From assembly GCF_963576545.1 (NCBI RefSeq), contig NC_083638.1, positions 23,227,090 to 23,291,089 on the forward strand: a DNA stretch of 64,000 bases, given 5' to 3'. The DNA comes from Limanda limanda (taxonomy: Eukaryota > Chordata > Actinopteri > Pleuronectiformes > Pleuronectidae). A model generated the notes under the pieces. The model was not told the origin of the DNA. It saw only the letters and a list, made by a program, of their open reading frames with translations, and made no database searches. Positions 23,402-39,830 of this stretch are shown here, in pieces. The number at the start of each line of letters is the position of its first letter. Position 1 is the first letter of the stretch. The position numbers and the translations under genes were made by a program.

Positions 23402-24918
23402 TCAGCTACTTGTCGAAGCCAGACACCTTTTAATTTTCACCAGCTTGTCCATATCGGGGGACAGTTTCTGGGCAGTGGCTATTTTCATAACATCATTCAG
23501 ATGTCCGTGCGTCAGGCGATTGCGCATTTTCGATTTATTGATATTCATCACAGAGAAGGCCTGCTCACATAAATATGTTGTCCCAAACATACAAAGTATT
23601 TTACCTGCAAAGGCCGTGAGCATTGGGTACTGTGGTGGCAAGGATTGATAGAAGGATTCGATTGCAACAGATGCGTAGTTATCCTTCAACTGTGCGCAAC
23701 ACTGCAGTTCTATCAGTTCCATTTGGATCGCCTCTGGGACCTCGGAAGCGTCAATGGTGAATGGAGAGCGAAAAAGCGCAAAGTCCTTTTCCAGTTCATT
23801 AAAAACCGTGAATCGATTGTCAAACTCATGCCTGAGTCCGGAAAGCAAGTTTGCGTACTTGTCCATACTCTGATGATTGACAGGCAGAGATTTTAGACAG
23901 GGGAAGTGGGCTGCATTGCGCTTGGAGAGCTGCGTCTTCCATAATGCCAGTTTACTTTGAAAAGCACGAACACTATCATAAAACTCTGTGACGACTTTGT
24001 TGCGGCCCTGCATATTAACATTCAACACATTTAGGTGTTCTGTAATGTCCACTAAAAAGGCAAGATCCCTGGTCCATTCTGGATTGTCCAATTCAACCAC
24101 AGGCTTCCCTTTACCCTGCATGAACTCGGCTATCTCTGTGCGTAATTTGTAGAAATGTTTGAGCACTGCGCCTCGGCTCAACCAACGCACATCGGTGTGA
24201 TAGGGAAGGCCATGATGAATGTCGTTTTCCAATAAAAAAGCGTCGAATTGTCTATGGTTAAGTCCTCTTGCTCTGATAAAATTCACAGTGTCAATAACAA
24301 CACGCATGACATGGTCCATTTTCAGACTCTTGCAGCACAAAGCCTCTTGGTGCAGTATACAGTGAAAGTTCCAGAATACTTGCTCTGGATTAGCCGCATT
24401 TACCTTTTCTCTGAACTTCACAACTACTCCTGCCTTTCTTCCTATCATAGAAGGCGCACCGTCGGTAGCCACACTGACAGCGCGACTCCAGTCCACCTCC
24501 AGTTTGTCCAGGGCCCCGACAAGGCTAATAAACAAGTCGTTAGCTGTTGTGGTGTCTGTCATTGGCACGACTGACACAAACTCCTCAGTGACATTCAGGG
24601 AAGCATCCACTCCGCGAATAAATATCGCTAATTGAGCTACATCAGTCACGTCAGTGCTCTCGTCAAGAGCAATAGAGAATGCGATGAAGGACTTAACCTT
24701 GTCTTTTAGTTGACTCTTCAAATCACCAGAAAGTTCTTCAACCCTCTCCGTCACTGTAGGCCTCGATAAGCTTATGTTAGCTAAAGCTTGTCGCTTGTCA
24801 GGACACACTAGCTCGGCTGCCTTTAGCATGCAGGTCTTGACAAATGCACCCTCTGAGAAAGGCTTCGATGCCTTAGCAATTTCCCAAGAGATGATGTAGC
24901 TTGCCTTCACTGCCCCTT
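23402..24918 (-). pseudogene. hAT transposase, catalytic and C-terminal part
   Basis: About 505 codons with no stop. Recognisable hAT pieces: SIALDESTDVTDVAQLAIFI (RNase H-like Asp region), VSVATDGAPSMIGRKAG, FHCILHQEALC, the helical insert, and near the end GTTYLCEQAFSVMNINKSKMR followed by LTHGHLNDVM, the C-terminal dimerisation motif. It resembles GTF2IRD2/ZBED-type (Charlie8-like) transposases. The open frame runs a few codons into the inserted DNA, so the apparent start at 24979 is not genuine. Loss of the N-terminus makes it non-functional now, but lack of other lesions means the insertion came while the gene was young. Confidence 0.9.
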
Positions 24919-25109
24919 GAAATGAAATGAAATGTATTGTCATTATAGGTATAACGAAATTGAGACACTCCTCTTTCAATAGAGTTGAAGAAGATATTGT
25001 AACATCCCCGCTTCACAGACGACACAGAACTTCTTCTTATATTTGTAACTTTATTAAAGTTAACATGAACATGTCCACTTCTTATTCCTATCTCTTCACT
25101 CCTAACATC

Positions 25110-25825
<716 letters not shown>

Positions 25826-26098
25826 CATCCATCAACACTCGTCTTCTCCCTCCACTTCCTCATTCACCCCTGACACGCCAACGAACCAGCCAATGAGAGC
25901 CTGTCATCCCACACAGCCATTGGTCAAGAACTGTCACATGTCCGACCCCGACCTATTCACAGACACTCAGGACATCTCAGTACTTATTCAACACGGTGTA
26001 CTTAGCGGAACATTCATAACAACCACATATCAAGCAGTCAAACAGAACAGAACTCAACTATCAGTTCGTTACATATGTATTCAAATAAAACGAACCTT

Positions 26099-26375
26099 CG
26101 TGTGTATCTCGACATTTGGAGAATACGGCTTGCTGTTTCTGTAGCGATGATGCTAGCTCGTTTAGCTTTTGAGTCCGGAGTTGCCCTGTGTACTCGCCGT
26201 ATTTCTCGGCGTGGGTCTCATAGTGTCGTTTGATGTTGTACTCCTTTAGTACAGCCACTTGTTGACGACAGATAAGACACACGGGTTTGCCTCCTACTTC
26301 CCAAAAGAAATAATTTTCTCTCCATCTATCCTGAAAGATGCGAGCTTCAGTGTCGACCTTCCTCTTCTTTGACAT
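26099..26375 (-). pseudogene. hAT transposase N-terminal zinc-finger part
   Basis: Starts MSKKRKVDTEARIF and contains CLICRQQVAVLKEYNIKRHY, a C-x2-C...H BED/TTF-like finger, then a helix ending at the insertion. Its reading frame matches that of the C-terminal part once the inserted DNA and one AAGG copy are ignored, so the two were a single gene. Confidence 0.88.
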
Positions 26376-26587
26376 CTCGATCAGCACTACCGGCGCTGCT
26401 GCAGCTGAGGCGGGCAGCAGCAACAGACCAACTAACGGAGTCCACCGAAAATTTAAATTTTTTTTTTAATTCCATCAAAATTAAATTAAAATTTATATTC
26501 TCCCCTTATCACCCGCGGGCCAGATGTGATGTACAGTCGGGCCGGGTCCGGCCCGCGGGCCGTAACCCTGGCATCACTGACCTAGTG

Positions 26588-26840
26588 AGACTGGTATGTG
26601 CGCCATCCGCCGCCGCAGGAAAGTCACGACCCTTAAAAGCATTAAAATTCTTGAATCTTTTTCAAATTCAAGACCCGTTACATGTGTTTTAAGTTTAGAC
26701 CTCTACTAGCCTCAGAGTATCTGCTATGTGTGCGCCATTCGCCGCTGCGGCGGGGCAATTCCCTGTAGGCGCATTGGCCTGCGAGAGAATATGCTACCTA
26801 GTGGAACTGTTAAGTGCGCCATTTTTTGTTTTTGTTTTTC
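26588..26840. repeat. Unclassified repeat, right part beside the hAT
   Basis: Contains 'gtgcgccattcgccgctgcg', 'ccctgtaggcgcattggcct' and 'atgctacctagtggaactg', echoing 22620-22718. 'Ctacctagtgg' occurs again here uninterrupted at about 26791, showing the sort of site the hAT entered. Confidence 0.45.
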
Positions 26841-27208
26841 GATGTGAATAACATATTTGTCCAAAGATTTTAAAAATGTATTTTAATTCATTTATTCTAG
26901 TCCTCACAACAGCGCAACAAAAAATATCTGGCGTTCAAGAGGGGATGGGCCTCGAGCAGCGTTGCTAGGCAACGTTTGTCTCAGAGCATGAGACCGCGGC
27001 ACTAATAGCGCTTGTCAGTCGAATAATCCGTGTAGAGGACGGCTAGTTGCAAATATTGCGCTATTAATTATTTATATGGCTTCAACGGAATAGGCGATGG
27101 GGAAGTGTAAATTCGCAGAGTCGTAGTTGGAACACGAGCGGTTTAGCCCTGGTTGAAGCCCGCCGCTGGGAATGACGAGAGGCTAACTGTTCGGTCTGTA
27201 AAAGCAAA

Positions 27209-27880
27209 ATGAGTGTAGCTTCAATGGGGGTCAATGCTCTCTGGTCACAGATGCAAGGCGCTAGCCACAAATCCGTTGCGGCACGCAGACAGCGGTTGTC
27301 CATCAAACATTGGGCAACACCTTACCTGGCTAACATTGTTACACCACCCAGTACGAGTACGAAAGTTGAAGCTAGTGACGTTAATGCTAGGGTTGCTAAC
27401 GTTAACTCAGTTGCGGCTGCTTCAACTTCTACAGACCTCAGAGTGACGATAGGGCGCAGGAGTGTTGTGGTGTCTCGACACAACACTCTCTCACATCCAA
27501 TGAAGGAATTTCTTAAATTTTCAAAGAATGTTTCCCGATTCGGACATCGCCAAGACGTTCACCTGCGGCACGGATAAAACAGGGTACATAACTAAATTCG
27601 GAATGGCACCATATATCAAGAAACAGCTTCTTTATGGCGTCAACAAGGCTGGGCAGTTTTTGTGCTGATGTTTGATGAGAGCCTCAATCAGTCCATAAAG
27701 AATTAACAACTCGATGTCCACATTCTGTACTAGCAGATGGTAATTTTCTTCAGGTGCGAAAACAGACTAGTTGCCCTGTGTATGTCAGTTGAAAACTTTG
27801 TTGCACTAAAGACATATCACATGGTGGCTCTTTATGAGAAAGTTGCAGCATTATATCAGTGACAACGTTGATCTGATTTG
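27209..27880 (+). pseudogene. Degraded hAT/DUF4371-like repeat gene, N-terminal part
   Basis: Opens MSVASMGVNALWSQM and later, after frame changes near 27545 and 27660, reads KTFTCGTDKTGYITKFGMAPY, then a ESLNQS..QLDVH phrase. These pieces recall a repetitive fish protein family related to hAT-like transposases. Stops and shifts show it is dead. Identification is from memory and moderate. Confidence 0.5.
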
Positions 27881-28129
27881 TGTTATTTATGCTGCAAAAT
27901 AGTGTTATTATTTAAAGTATTATAAAAGTTCCTATTGTAGAGTTGACTGAACCATTTACTGCTCAGTGTGTCTGTGCACTGTTTCTCACACCACAAGTAG
28001 ATTATGACTGCCATATTAATTTCTTTCAAAGTGCACCGGATTGAAAATGTATGTAATCAACTACCCTGTATATGTACCAACCTCACAACAACAATGATGT
28101 ATGTCACATGACTGGCGCAGCTCGAGTTG

Positions 28130-29290
28130 CCTGCCAGAACTAGTTCGCCGGCGTCGCAAAATTTAGAAGGGAAGAGCCACCCGAGGGCTAGGAGATTTTA
28201 TATGCTGCCAAAAATTCATAAGGTGCAGAATGGACTGTACCACATGAAGAAAAAAATCCTAACATCAAAAGGCCGGATCAGGCGCTATTACAATTGTTGG
28301 AAAATCAATCTCATTTTGAGTTTAATGGACAATTTTATTTACACATCAATGGGACGCCAATGGGCAAAAAATTTGCACCCGCCTATGCCAATATTTTAAT
28401 GGCAGACTGGAAAGAATATGCCCCAAAAGGCCACTCAATTATTTTAGATATTTAGATGACATTTGGGGGATTTGGAACAACTCCAAGGAGGAGTTTGATG
28501 AGTTTGTTAACATATTGAACACACAAGATGCTTCCATCAATATGAAGTAAACTTCAAATGACCAGTCTGTGGACTTTCTGGACACCACGGTATTCAATGC
28601 ACCGACATTCACACAATGACATAAATTGGACATCAAGGTTTATTTTAAGGACATTGATACACGTGCACAGCTCTTTAAAACAAGCTGCTGAGTTTACGCA
28701 GAATATGTACACGCAATTCAGAATTCCCAGCAGCAGTTAAAATATTGTTACGAAATAGGGCATATTAAAAAAAACTATAAATAAGAAAAACCACAAATAG
28801 ATAGAGAAATGATTCCTCCTATTACAACATTATCTAGTATGAGTGGAGTAATGAACAACAAACTTAAGAACAATTTTCAAACAATGATAAAAAAATCAAG
28901 GATTACTGGAGGAATACAAACTTAAAAGAGCTGCGAGTTAAGGCAACACTCACACAAATGCATCACAAGAAAAACTGTGTTTTGTAAAGGTAAATTCGTC
29001 AGAAACACACACGCCAAGTCCAATTTCATAATTTCACAGCATTTCACACCACAGACGTCCAATTGCGTGTACATACTATTCTGTGAAAAATGTGGAAAAC
29101 AGTATGTAGGAGAAACAAAAAATTACATAGCCACAAGAATGGTACAACACAGGTATAATTTGAGACACAAGAAAAACACAAATGCTCCTCTAGACAAACA
29201 CCTCATATTACATGGACCACAATCACTTGGAGTAACAGACCTTCAATACAATTTGTCTTGGACAGATATAGAATGAAAGAAATTGGAGAG
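28130..29290 (+). mobile_element. Penelope-like retroelement, degraded
   Basis: Reading through shifts, 28196-28780 has reverse-transcriptase pieces: MLPKIHK, INGTPMGKKFAPAYANIF and the active-site YLDD in RYLDDIWG (about 28446). At 28977-29276 an open 99-codon frame carries the GIY-YIG-type endonuclease with C-x2-C (FCEKCGKQYVGET), followed by R and H residues. RT followed by GIY-YIG is the hallmark order of Penelope-like elements. Several stops make it inactive. The 5' limit is uncertain. Confidence 0.85.
28977..29276 (+). pseudogene. GIY-YIG endonuclease domain of the Penelope-like element
   Basis: The best-preserved part of the element: CVYILFCEKCGKQYVGETKN, then IATRMVQHRYNLRHKK. It is the C-terminal domain of the Penelope polyprotein and nicks target DNA. 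The 'GIY' position reads CVY and the 'YIG' position reads YVG. The frame upstream is broken. Confidence 0.85.
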
Positions 29291-29479
29291 TAGATGGATG
29301 TTCCTCCTAAACACGAAAGAACCAATTGGCCTGAATGTTAAGATAAATTCAACAATTTTGTGAATACTTCATGACTCCTAAACAACACGGGGCATTTAAC
29401 TAGAATGAAGATAATATTCAGCACTCAGGAGACCCAATTCATAGAGTGTACAGTGGGTTTAGAATCATGGCCGTGGACT

Positions 29480-29790
29480 AGGGCCCTAATCCTAAACATT
29501 TTCTACCCAAGCCTAAACCTACTCTATTATTGCCTAAACCTAACTCACACACTCTCTCTTTCTAAACTTAAAATTAGAGTCTTGCCCTTACCCTAACCAC
29601 AATGGTCCCATGCCTAAACCTAACCTCCAAACTAGACTCAATAAGACTGGCCGTGGCCTATTGCCTTAACCCTAACCAATTTTTAACCCATGCCTAAACT
29701 TAAGTCTCTCTGCCTAAAACCTAACCATGGATCCTTGCCTTAACCACTATGGACCTTTGCCTAAACCTAAACCCTTCTAACTTGAGAACA
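29480..29790 (+). repeat. Degenerate CCTAA/CCTAAAC-rich repeat
   Basis: Repeated phrases 'cctaaacctaac' and 'ccctaaccac' in irregular spacing over about 300 nt. It resembles a decayed telomere-like or minisatellite sequence and has no coding capacity. Confidence 0.6.
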
Positions 29791-29924
29791 ACAGTTTTTA
29801 TCTAAGTCCAGATTTTCTGTACAACATATTTTAAAAATTACATCGATCAAAAAGAATAAACACACATATATATGCATATATATATATATGTATTGATGTA
29901 CTATTGAAAAATAGTCAATTCTTG

Positions 29925-30255
29925 GATTTTACTAAGTAATAATAACATGATGGATTACAAAACGAATACATGGATGTAGAAACTCAAATAAAAACTAAGG
30001 AAATTAATAATATGTTATTTGATATGCAAGTTAAAACAATCACAGTTTATCTATACAAAATTCGCTTAAAATCCCAAGTCACAGTTCAGTAATAAAAAAA
30101 AGACGATTCGTAGACGTCACAAAGTAGTAATAACAAAATGATTTATTACAAAAACAATACATGGATGTAGACAACTCAAATTAATAACATGTAATTTGAG
30201 AGGTGAGTTAAAAAAAATCAGTTTATCGTTACGAAATTCAGTTTAGTCACAATTT
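29925..30255. repeat. Two degenerate tandem copies of an AT-rich unit
   Basis: 'aataataacatgatggattac ... catggatgtagaaactcaaa ... cacagtttatc' at 29938-30052 recurs as 'agtaataacaaaatgattta ... catggatgtagacaactcaa ... atcagtttatc' at 30126-30226, about 190 bp on. Similarity is only partial. Function unknown. Confidence 0.55.
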
Positions 30256-30432
30256 TATTTTAAGTACAATATAAATAAATATATCACTTATGTCCAATAA
30301 AATATAATATATAAATAGATACACGGTATCATGAATGACAATAAATATATAAATAAGTGTATTTTTATTCAGTTATGGAATTAAAGGATCACAGTGGAAT
30401 AGACAAGGGGGAGGAGTCTGTGAGAGGCAGCA

Positions 30433-30440
30433 TATAAATA
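30433..30440 (+). promoter_or_regulatory. Orphan TATA box TATAAATA
   Basis: TATAAATA preceded by a G-rich box (AAGGGGGAGGAG) at 30400-30411 and followed by a GC-balanced leader with a possible donor CCCAG/GTAGAA at about 30508. It looks like a real core promoter, but no coding exon follows before the ampd3 mosaic. An LTR promoter is an alternative. Confidence 0.4.
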
Positions 30441-30849
30441 GAGGAGCCCTCAGTCTCCTTGCTCACTCTTGCTCTGAACGTTGAACTGGAAGGACCTCAC
30501 AGCCCAGGTAGAAACATTATGCTTTTCCACGTGCCTAACATCGCCAGGAGGCACGCAACACACAGTGACACGTCACCTGTTTTCAGTGTTTATTTTATTT
30601 TCAGTTTGTTTTGTTGAGTTGTGTTTTTTTTTTTGTGTTTTTATTTTCATGCAAAAAACAATGGTTCCAAGATCCATTCTGCGCTTTTTCCAGTATTCTC
30701 CACACAACCATTGAGTTTTTAGTTGTGATACCGATGCACATGTCCCAGCTTAGTCTCACTGAACTCAAATACCACGTCCACGGAGCGGAAAATGTCTTCT
30801 GCAGTCGTAGTAGTAGGGAGCTCTCTTGTGTAAAACAAATGATTGATCA

Positions 30850-35638
<4,789 letters not shown>

Positions 35639-36119
35639 GTAACCCTCATGAAATTTAGGCTACTAGCCTCAGGAGTAGTAAAAGTTATTGACAAAAAGGG
35701 GCGCACTATGTGTTCCGTTCAAGGGAACTCCCCAGGAAGAAGAAACTCTTTTCCTTCTGAGATTTTACCATGAAACATGTAGAGAAAGAAGCTCCCGGAT
35801 TTAGGTATGAAGTAAGATAAAACACTCGAAATATTACCATAGTCTAATAAGGTTATCCTCCAACTAGACGTCCCACTTAGAGTGTCACCCCAAGTGATTA
35901 TTTGATACTGGTAACTTCTAGTCACTACTAGAATCATGCTAGAGAACTTTGGAGAGAGCTAATACTGCTTTCAAGTTGCTATTTGAAAGATTACCCATTT
36001 AAAACCAATCTGAGTAATAACATAGTGATTATCAATGTTTCCGACGAACTTTAGAAGTTTGTTATCATAGTTAACACCATGTTTAATGTTTTAGACGGAA
36101 AAAGTAAATGTTAACCCCC

Positions 36120-36535
36120 CCATACTGGTGTTCACTGTATCGTGGAGGTAACGTTGAGACTTAAGGCCAGCGCATGCTTCTATGTTTTCAGAGATACGCA
36201 AGGACACTCAAGCGCATGTGCCCCTTGCGTGCTTGCTTTCCCCTTCTTGCGTGCATCGCCCAATTTTTGTAACTTAACGACAAAGCTACGCAAGCCTTAC
36301 GCAGCTCACAAGGCTGTGATTGGTCTGCTCTCTACATCCCTTCCGGAGTCACATTTCCGGTTGCATGCCCTATAATACCGGCAGAAATCAAGGAAGATTT
36401 AGAAGGAATATGGACCACGTAGAAGAGCGCTTGACTGAAGAGGTCCGAAAGTATGACCACCTATATAACCCGCCATTGACGGAGTACAAGGACGCGCAGA
36501 TGGCCTGCAATTTATATTTATATATTGGATGCTAA
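36120..36535 (+). mobile_element. Harbinger-type fragment with MADF-like N-terminus
   Basis: A region rich in 'acgcaag/ttgcgtgc' motifs is followed by an open start MDHVEERLTEEVRKYDHLYN at about 36411 that resembles the MADF (Myb/SANT-like) DNA-binding protein that accompanies PIF/Harbinger transposases. The frame ends after about 40 codons where ampd3-related sequence begins. Confidence 0.5.
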
Positions 36536-36985
36536 CTAAGTTAATGTACAGTGGTAGTACTTTAATAGCAGTTAAAATTCATCTTTTAGGACATCTTAAG
36601 ATTAAGACTTATTTTGTATTACTACAAATGTGTTATACTACATTTACGAAGCAATACAACACAAATTTCTTATAATTGTACTATACTATATTATCAAATA
36701 TTATCAGACATTTAATACTGGATGCTAACTATGTTAATGTTAAGTGGTAGTACTTTAATAGCAGTAAAAATTCATCTTTTAGGACATCTTACGTATATTT
36801 GAGGAAAACGTTCAGTTCTCTGTGCTCCTGTGGATTAACAGTGGCTTCAAACAGAGGAAGGAAAATGTTCTCCAGCATCTTGGCAAAATTAGTTACCAGT
36901 TTCCTCGACTTGAAAATGTCACAAAAAACATACGTCTGGTGTCTGGGCCGTGTTCAGAGTGCGCACAGCTACACGCAACCCTTGG
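36535..36985 (-). pseudogene. ampd3 exon-10 fragment
   Basis: Matches exon 10 and part of its 3' intron from the intact gene (48640-48949), with the intron portion partly duplicated in tandem ('ggatgctaactaagttaatg' and 'ggatgctaactatgttaatg'). Exon 10 lies at about 36797-36925. After the exon it carries the start of an insert (GGGCCGTGT) found in the other broken copies but not in the intact gene. Confidence 0.85.
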
Positions 36986-37355
36986 AGAACCATAAATTAA
37001 ACGAGTCCTTCGACACAACTGCGTGAAAATAGGCAGTTGCAGAAGCATGCACCGTTCTTAACAGCGAATGTCTTGACTGGCGCAGCTAGTCAGCTTTGTG
37101 ATTTGGAATGTTTTAGGATGTGTGGCACTAAGTGTTTACGGTTCAGCCACAAAGCTTATGGTAGTAGCGGATAGCAATGGTTTACTATGCAAGTGCATTG
37201 CAGGTGCATAGAATCTGAATAGCCAATGCATATCTTAAATGAAGTTCAAGTTACACTGTATATTATTCTCATGTTTAAGTCAAGTATACACATTACTAAA
37301 AAAAGGATGTGTGTGACGGTGCGCATGGCGACCGTCACGGCAGTAATACACTGCC
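36986..37355. other. No recognised feature
   Basis: Nothing recognised; no long open frame and no repeat seen elsewhere in the window. Confidence 0.4.
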
Positions 37356-37853
37356 AGGGCTCCAGACTAACTTTTTGGCTTAGGAGCACTGTGCTCCTAA
37401 CCCAGAAAAATTGGGAGCACCAGCAAAAATCTAGGCGCACCACTATAAAACGTTGGCCAAACCAAGTAATACTACTATTGATCAATGTTAACAACCTGGA
37501 ATAACATGTTTGAACAGATTATAAAAGGTAAGGCATGACCTTGCTTAGATAAAGGCCTACATTGATAGGTGGAAAATAATTGCACAGTATTTTAGGTGGT
37601 TTAGATGGTAGGGGAAGTAGGACAAATCACACCATTTGTTTTAACCAAATTCTTTATTACTCAGACTGCTCTTGTACCTGCAGTCAACTGTTGAAAAATA
37701 AATAACAAGAATATTATAACATTAAGAAACCATGGTGACACTCACAGATCAGGATTGATTTTGACATTAATAGCTATAAATATAATCAGTTTTACGGTCA
37801 TGATCAGTAGAACAACATATTACTATCTCCTACATGTGCCATAGTGTTACAAC

Positions 37854-38922
37854 TAGGGCTGTCAGTTTAACGCGTTATTAACGGCGTTAACGCAAACCCA
37901 TTTTAACGCCGTCAATTTTTTTAACTCGAGTTAAAGCAGAGCTGCAGCTTCAGTATCTGTGTTCGCCTCCAGTCTGACCTGCTCTCGCTTTTTGTTTTAA
38001 TATTTCGCCACCTAAAATATATATTTTAAAGCTATTGTAGCATCCCACAGGACACGGAACTTCTTCGTGGTTTAGTAACTGGTATTTTCCTCTACACGAA
38101 CATGTGCACCTCTCGCTGTTACTCCGTCTCTCGCAGACATCAACACTTCACTTCCTCATTGATCCCCGATCCCCCCATCCTATTGGTCCAAACAGTCACA
38201 TGTCCCACCCAGACCCCTTCATGACCGTCAGACATCAGAGCGCTCCTTCAACAGTGTTTTACTGAGCATACGTCAAAACCAAACATAAACATAAACCCAG
38301 TCCGTTACACTATTAGGCTGCAGCTATATGTTTTTATTTATTTAAAAATAGGGTACTTCTTATTTCATACATTTTCCACAAATAAGGGGAGGACTCAAAT
38401 AGCCCTACAAAGTTCTGTGTTTCATTTATTTCAAAGTAGGCCGACACCTGCCTGTGTATTTTGTTTGTTTGTTATTTGTTGCTTGTCTGTTTGAGTAGCT
38501 AGCTTAAAGCAAAGAAGTAGTAGGCTTACCTTTTATTGGTAACCTAACTGTTATGGTTCATTGTTTCTGAAATAAGAGGACTGACTGCTATGTTCACAGC
38601 AAACTTGAAAAAAAGAAAATATTAAGCCATGGTTTAACTGCACTATAGGCTGAGTCCTTGTTTACCTGAAATGTGCACTTTATAATTTTATTTTGTACCG
38701 CCCTGTTTGGCAATGTTGTTTTTCAATAATATAAAACATTTGCATAAAGCAAGCCAATCCACTTTTCCATGTTGATAAGAGCATTAAAACGAAAGTAAAA
38801 TTATGGAAAAATAATAAATGAAGGAACATTCAGAATAGATACAAATTTGCGATTAATCGCGAGTTAACTATGACAAAATGCGATTAATCGCGATTAAATA
38901 TTTTAATCGTTTGACAGCTCTA
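37854..38922. mobile_element. hAT non-autonomous element with perfect 8-bp target duplication
   Basis: Ends TAGGGCTGTCA and TGACAGCTCTA are inverted copies with one mismatch. GTTACAAC flanks it at 37846-37853 and 38923-38930. Subterminal sequence is rich in 'ttaacgcg' and 'gattaatcgcg'. It contains the 274-bp LTR at 38036-38309 and no coding sequence. Confidence 0.9.
38036..38309. mobile_element. 274-bp solo LTR
   Basis: TGTAGCATCCC...CCGTTACA, flanked by CTAT at 38032-38035 and 38310-38313. It matches the two outer parts of the element at 24998-26073. Confidence 0.7.
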
Positions 38923-39060
38923 GTTACAACACTATATATATAATGTCCTTTAAGTTTCTTACTTACTCAACATCATACATGTACATAAGAAAAAACAACA
39001 ACTGTCAGCTCATTAGACAGGGCAGGGACGGCTGAACTCCGGTCTCCTGGCTCTACGTCC

Positions 39061-39102
39061 GGCTCTGATCCACTTCCTTACAGAAGGAAGTGGATCAGAG
39101 CC
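39061..39102. repeat. Perfect 19-bp inverted repeat with 4-nt loop
   Basis: GGCTCTGATCCACTTCCTT, loop ACAG, then the exact reverse complement. It could form a cruciform or RNA hairpin. Confidence 0.95.
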
Positions 39103-39466
39103 TTATGGCCAATCATACACACGCTTACTAACTGTGCTTGTTGATTATCCTATCTGCTCCTTGATTCGCGAATCATGATCAGCTGACTCCAGGATGCAAT
39201 ACGTCATGGGAATTATGGATCGGTGCGCTGCTAGCGCTGCCAGCGATAGCGCTTCCGGGTTCTGTGTAAGCGGGCGAGTGACAGCAACTATCATTCTATC
39301 GCTTGTGTCAGAGTAGTTTATTTGATCGCTTGTTTCTGTCGGGACTAGTTTTCGCCAGCGGGGCGTGGATCTTATTATTTCTAGCGCTCATACCAGCTTA
39401 TGACTTGGTTCTGCAGCCCATTATCTAGGCGCACACCTGAAATTTTTGCTTATATTTATAGGTGCA

Positions 39467-39816
39467 TACTAGAGTTCATGAGCATATTGCCTCGTGTGTG
39501 CGCTTATTTTATGTGTGTGTGAAGTGAGGTCATAGAAAACTGTGAGAAAGGCATGAAAACCTCTAGTCTAATCTGTCCGCTGTGTGTGTGTGAGGGAGTC
39601 TCAGAACTAATATAATGAAGTGATTCATGAAGCCAGAGGTTTGAAAACCTGTTATCTGTCCGCTATGCCAGACTCCCTTTTTAAGGAGTATGAAACATTC
39701 TGAGGTTGAGAAGCAGGAGAAGAACTATGTGTTATGTTTGTGTGTTTACGCTATGTGTATCTGACTACACGTTAAAGTGTGTGTATGTGTGTGAACAGTG
39801 GTGTATTGTCAACAAA
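39467..39816 (-). repeat. ERV 3' LTR, truncated
   Basis: Copy of the U3-side 350 nt of the right LTR. It stops at 39467, where unrelated transposon sequence begins, so R and U5 are missing. No target-site duplication can be matched. Confidence 0.8.
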
Positions 39817-39830
39817 TCCCCCTTTCCGCA
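39817..39830 (-). promoter_or_regulatory. ERV polypurine tract
   Basis: On the minus strand a purine run (GGAAAGGGGGATT) immediately precedes TGTTGACA of the 3' LTR, the primer site for plus-strand synthesis in retroelements. Confidence 0.75.

Larger units (their letters stand above)
37356..39466. mobile_element. Probable truncated DNA-transposon composite
   Basis: Begins 'ccagggctccagactaac' and has 'ctaggcgcaccac' near the left and 'ctaggcgcacacct' near the right, suggesting one old element. Its matching inverted right end is absent because it stops abruptly where the ERV LTR begins (39467). It hosts a hAT MITE and a 19-bp perfect palindrome. Confidence 0.4.
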
